Source: Daphnia carinata (Eukaryota > Arthropoda > Branchiopoda > Diplostraca > Daphniidae). Taken from it: a stretch of DNA of 64,000 bases. Both the position numbers and the translations under genes were made by a program. Below are positions 59,511-64,000 of the stretch, piece by piece. The notes beneath the pieces are model-generated. The model was given only the letters and a program-made list of their open reading frames with translations, was not told the DNA's origin and searched no databases. Each line of letters starts with the position of its first letter. The first letter of the stretch is position 1. The stretch lies in assembly GCF_022539665.2 (NCBI RefSeq), contig NC_081338.1:4463679-4527678 (forward strand), given 5' to 3'.

Positions 59511-62500
59511 TCGATTGGCTAATCAGACGTCATCTTTCTCCCAATGTCCAAACCAGCTGCTGTGAGATGGTTTGAAATAAGAAAAAAAGAATGCCAATCG
59601 GATTTCATGTCATTTGAATTATTTAAAAATATTTGGCTAAAAATAGTTGAATTTGGAATCGATTGAAATGTTACAACAAACGTACACAGGGCGCCCTATT
59701 TCTATAAATATAATACAATTTGAATAAGGAATAGGGTGTGCGGAAAATTTAGGCTGGGACCTCTAATCATTCCCTTCCCCCACTTGAATCCCCCTCCTAC
59801 CCCACTGGGATGGGCGGAAGAGGGGGGGGGGGCGATCGATGAGAGGGACACGACGCCTTTACCGAGCTGCTTCTATTTGAGAATCACGAGTCCATAAATA
59901 TAAACTACTATTTCCACTTTGAAAACGAGAAATCAAATGTGATTGAATATTTTATATCGGTTATCTTTACATACCATGCTTGTAGATATTCTGCGAAAAA
60001 AATGAAATTATAGAAGAAGTAAGGAAACGTAAAGGAAACGTTGCCATGGCAACAGGACAACTACTCCATACCCATTGACTCTGGACTCTTTCGTATTTTA
60101 GCTATACAAGTATTAGCTAAAAATCAAAATGCAACGCTGGCCAACAAGGCATCGAATTGTGATCACGAAAAACTTGATGCAAAATGAAGGGCTTACCATT
60201 GGAATCGAACGTGGTCCGCCGGCATCACCGGAACACCGGCCATCCGATATCCTGATGATCCATGAAGGCGTATAATTTCTTCAATATTTTAGTAGTTAAC
60301 TGTTGAGAACGATGAGAGAGATTCAGATTTTCTTCTCGTTACGCTGAAGGAGAATCGAAGTTTGATGAAATCCAAGAAAAAGTATGGCAGCAGACCATTG
60401 GTGGAGGGGGTTCACGGTCGGCACGACAACATGGCGGCACACGACGCACCCGATTATTACGTGTCGTGTAAATGTTGATAGCAGACTGAAAGGCCGGCAC
60501 TAGAATTTCCGTCAGTTGTGGTCCCAATTTCTTCCGATGGGCAAGTTTTGTTTTTCAGACGAAAGGTTTTCGCAAATTCCTGAGACAATCCAATTAATAA
60601 GCAATTAATCCAGACGATAATGAATCACAAGTTGCACTAATTTGTCGCTAAAAAAAAAAGAAGAGGAAAATAAATTAAAAATTAAAAAAAAAAATTGGGG
60701 AGAAACCTAGCGAAATGTCGTGCGTGTGCTTTTTGACCGCCGGAACTCGCAAACTGATGGTAGGAGTATGCCGAGCTCGAAACAATAAGTAGATTTTCTA
60801 TTGCCAGGGTGAACTGTATTGTTGAGGGGCGGAGGCGAGCCGTTTGTCTCTGCTGCGCCGATTCCGCTGCGATGGTGGGATCCGCAACGATGGAACGGCA
60901 CCAGGCGATTTCAGGTCGATGGTGGCGGTCTCTACTTTTCATATTCTTTTCTCTCCCCCCGTCTACTCAAGCTGGGATGAGCGTAACAGAGGGAACGGAT
61001 GGGAAAGAGGGGGAGGGGGGGGGGTTATTTGATATCAAGCAGCACTTCTCCCTTCCCTGGATTGGTACGCTTTCTTTTTCCTCTCTCCTTCTCCCTAACC
61101 GATCGATGACAGCAACGTCGGCGACGCTCAGCTCCGCCCCTATTCCTTTTATACAGACGCAAAACCTTAGAAGGCGACACACACCGGCGCCGACGCCGTG
61201 AGAGACGGAGAGTTTTCCAACTTTTTCGAATGCAGCGCCATCCGACGGCCTCTCTGTGCACTTGACGTTTGGAGAAAAAAAATAAGAACATCTTTTTTTT
61301 TCTCTGGCCAGGGAAGAAATTTGAATATCCGAAAAACAAAATAAACCATTTGAATAAGCAGATATGTACTTTTAAACTACATAATTTCTTACCTATGGCT
61401 ATTCGTTTCGGGCGTTACCTGTCAAAGTTACAGGTAAACGGCGTAAATTTGCAGCTGCTAAACAACTGGGATAAATGCTTCCTTGCATAGCGTGTAGATC
61501 TCAGGTAACTGATCCTAGTATATTAGCTAACGACGTCCAAGAAGGAAATCTCCGAAGACGCAGATTCCCCGTTCTTGTAGAATGAAAACTTAGAAAAAGG
61601 ACAGTAACACTACGGCGGGTGTTTCGATTGGTGGAGAGATTCTTTCAACCTGCATAAAATTTTCAACCACTTCCATGAGTTGCAGGTTAAATTACAACAG
61701 TAAAAAAAAATGTATAAAAAATAACCTGTTAACGGTCGACGTGATAGCAGGAATTGCATTTCCAACAGTGCAAATTGCGTTTTCAATATGGCACTTTCCA
61801 TGTAAATATCATCAATAATGATATTCCAATGGCACCACAAATTTGGGCAAAAATCAAACGCAATTACAGAATTTGGTTTTACTATTTGAAAAGTAGGTGG
61901 TTGGAAATCGTGGGTTACTGGGCGGAGAGACCTCTGGCTACGTTCTTGTCAAATATGGCGTCGAGACCTGTGATTGATTGAATCCTATGCTGGCATCACC
62001 AATTTCCTTTGAAAAAGAGAAGACAATGACGATTGAAATTTCTTACTTTTGCAAAGAGACACCCAATGATTTTGTAAGATAAAAATATTGATAGTGTCTG
62101 CTTTCGAGTCTTAGGAAACAATACAGTTATTACCATGGTCTGTTTAGTTAAAAACTCATTTCCGCCATATTGTATCAGTAACTTTCTTTAGGCAGACTTT
62201 GTCATTCCCATGGTTCATCCAACATAAATCTGAAACTCCAATGCTTACAATGAACATTTGCTAGTTGGTTGGATCAAATTGTTCCCGACTAGTGCAACAT
62301 AAAACAATGCCCCATTTCTCCTTTAGAATAGTAAGAACCGAGAAGTTCGATCGGTTGAACGAGTAGCGTGGTCAAAAGTGCCATCGAAACATTTTTGGTG
62401 CGTACAAACATCATTAACTTCGAAAATAAAAGGCGTTTCTCTATGCAATCGTAAAAATAAAAATAGAAAAACTCGAAAATTTCGAACCTGATAAGTCGCG

Positions 62501-63180
62501 TACATCAGCAAACGGAAACGACGACACTGCAGATTGATAGGGAGAAATTTTCGTTTCTAAAACAACTAGGCACTTCGAGACGTTGACAAAAATGAACCGT
62601 CATTCTGTAAAAATGCTAAAATCTACATTGGATTGTTACCATTTTGGAAGAACAGCAAGGGTTGAACATACCGAGCGACGATTACAGGACGACTTACTTT
62701 TCGACTGCTCTGCACTGACTTCCAATCTGCAATGGCCGCCAATAATTTCTAGAACAATTCGTCGTCGGTAGAAATTGGCGCGAAAATTGGCAATAACCTT
62801 TGTGCCAACCTATTGGATCAACAATGGATTTTTCAGTTAACTTTAGATTAACTACCTATTTCCGTTATTTTCCTAAACGGATATTGCATAAATTTTATTC
62901 GTTTAGAGTAGATTGAGCAATATGTAGATGCAACAATATAGATAATTCTCCATGTTGATTAAACCCACGATTAAGCCAGCAATGCTTCGAGCTAGACAGG
63001 ATATAATAGGGGAATAACCAGTAGTTACGGCAACAAAATTCTATCGTGGCTAAACGATTAATAAGCCATCCCTATCTTTATGGCGAGTGAATCATACCAA
63101 ACCAGTTAAACAAAAAACATAAAAGAGATGATTCTTAACGAATTTTTTTTCAATCCTACTCTACTCATCTCTTTTGCCAG
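59511..63180. other. Intergenic region upstream of syd-1
   Basis: No gene recognised. A purine-rich stretch with a G-run near 61008-61023 lies at the left, followed by plain AT-rich sequence. Probable location of the syd-1 promoter; any 5' UTR exons cannot be recognised. Confidence 0.45.
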
Positions 63181-63896
63181 GATATCGAGGAGAGGAAGCA
63201 ATTCTTGTTGAAAAACTTCCCCGCTGCATCCGCCAGATTTCGAGGAACTGAGTTCTGCGGGAATGCTTACCGAAGAAGACTATGAAAACAAATCACCACT
63301 TCCCTCGTGTGTAAGTTTCCATGTTAAGTGATCTAATTTCAAATAAATACCTTGGATAATATGGTTATGCAGGTCGATTACCGTAGGCACAAGTTCATGC
63401 AACCAGTAAAAGATCAAGGCGGATGTGGATCTTGCTCCGCATTTGCAGCCACAGCGGTCGTTGAGTTCGCACACTGCATCAAACACGGAGAATCTGTGTC
63501 TCTCAGGTATCTCAATTATTATGGGAATTGAATAACATATTGACTTATTTGGATTTGCTTTCTCCTTTTCAAAGCGAACAGCAAATTGTGGATTGCGACT
63601 TCCCCGACAGGGAATGCGGAGGTGGCTCTTACCACGAGTACTGGAGGTCCTTGATCACTTCCGGTGGTCAAGCCACTTTTGCCGCCTATCCTTACACGTC
63701 AGGGCAAACGAATCGCAGAGGACCGGCCTGTTTGAATAGGACCAAAGGAGCTCAGCTCGCTGCCGATAATCCGATCGTTGCTCTGAAAGGAGATGAAGTT
63801 GGCGTGATGAAGTTGTTGTCCCAAAAGAAAATTAGTAGACGAGGCGTCAATCTATGCGGTGTCGAAAGGGACTTGGCTACCGTAAACGTTTCCTAA
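63181..63896 (+). pseudogene. Papain-like (C1A) cysteine protease with propeptide frameshift and lost His/Asn segment
   Basis: Three pieces: 63181-63310, 63373-63506 and 63575-63896. The first begins as a propeptide (DIEERKQFLLKNF), but that frame hits a stop; the continuation SAGMLTEEDYENK is in another frame. The second encodes the active-site region VKDQGGCGSCSAF with oxyanion Gln and the nucleophile Cys (codon 63433-63435); the usual Trp after Cys is Ser. The third has SEQQIVDCDFPDRECGGGSY, then EVGVMKLLSQKK, and jumps straight to RRGVNLCGVE, the very C-terminal motif of C1A enzymes. The 70 or so residues between, carrying the catalytic His and Asn (GxNHAVxxVGYG and NSWG region), are absent. 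The gene cannot make an active protease of this family. A deletion plus frameshift fits a decaying duplicate; an expressed pseudoenzyme is possible but less likely. Confidence 0.75.
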
Positions 63897-64000
63897 ATCG
63901 GCCATTGAAATGTCAAATGATTCGATTACGATTGTTTAACTTTTTAATTCAGTTACCTTTTGATTGCTAGATTAGTTCAATCTTGAAATATAACGTCAGT

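Overview
The window looks like a gene-dense crustacean genome, most probably a Daphnia-type branchiopod. Most coding introns are only about 60-90 nt with GT...AG borders, while noncoding DNA is full of long poly-A/T and poly-G/C runs and dinucleotide microsatellites. The protein families are all animal: NMDA-type glutamate receptor, RFX factor, Syd-1, SLC26, GT10 fucosyltransferase, sushi and LDL-receptor-A proteins. No bacterial features, CRISPR arrays or clear mobile elements were seen. Gene models were built by hand from exon phase and splice sites; no database search was possible.

Layout. 1-2031 (-): 5' part of a CAP-Gly protein running off the left edge, perhaps CYLD-like. 2981-3476 (-): small secreted Gly/Tyr-rich protein. 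4832-6787 (-): single-pass receptor with Ig and LDL-receptor class A modules and a PPxY tail. 7352-9333 (+): four-sushi type I membrane protein, divergent from the receptor across a 564-bp shared upstream region. 10533-13092 (-): SLC26 sulfate/anion transporter. 13915-16673 (-): GT10 alpha-1,3-fucosyltransferase with a separate signal-anchor exon. 19614-32970 (-): NMDA receptor subunit of GluN3 type, 12 coding exons. 36331-44429 (-): RFX1/2/3-type transcription factor, 16 coding exons. 48417-59510 (-): Syd-1/RhoGAP100F synaptic scaffold (PDZ-C2-RhoGAP). 63181-63896 (+): disrupted papain-like cysteine protease.

Two genes (GluN3-like receptor and Syd-1) are synaptic and lie either side of Rfx, but nothing shows co-regulation. 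The most interesting observations are: a Syd-1 intron whose acceptor reads GG instead of AG, in the middle of the RhoGAP domain; a GC-AG intron inside the RFX DNA-binding domain; a GluN3-like subunit with Ser-His at the pore selectivity position and a long serine/acidic insert before the ligand domain; a cysteine protease that has lost its His/Asn half but kept its C-terminus; and competing reading frames at the Syd-1 C-terminus.
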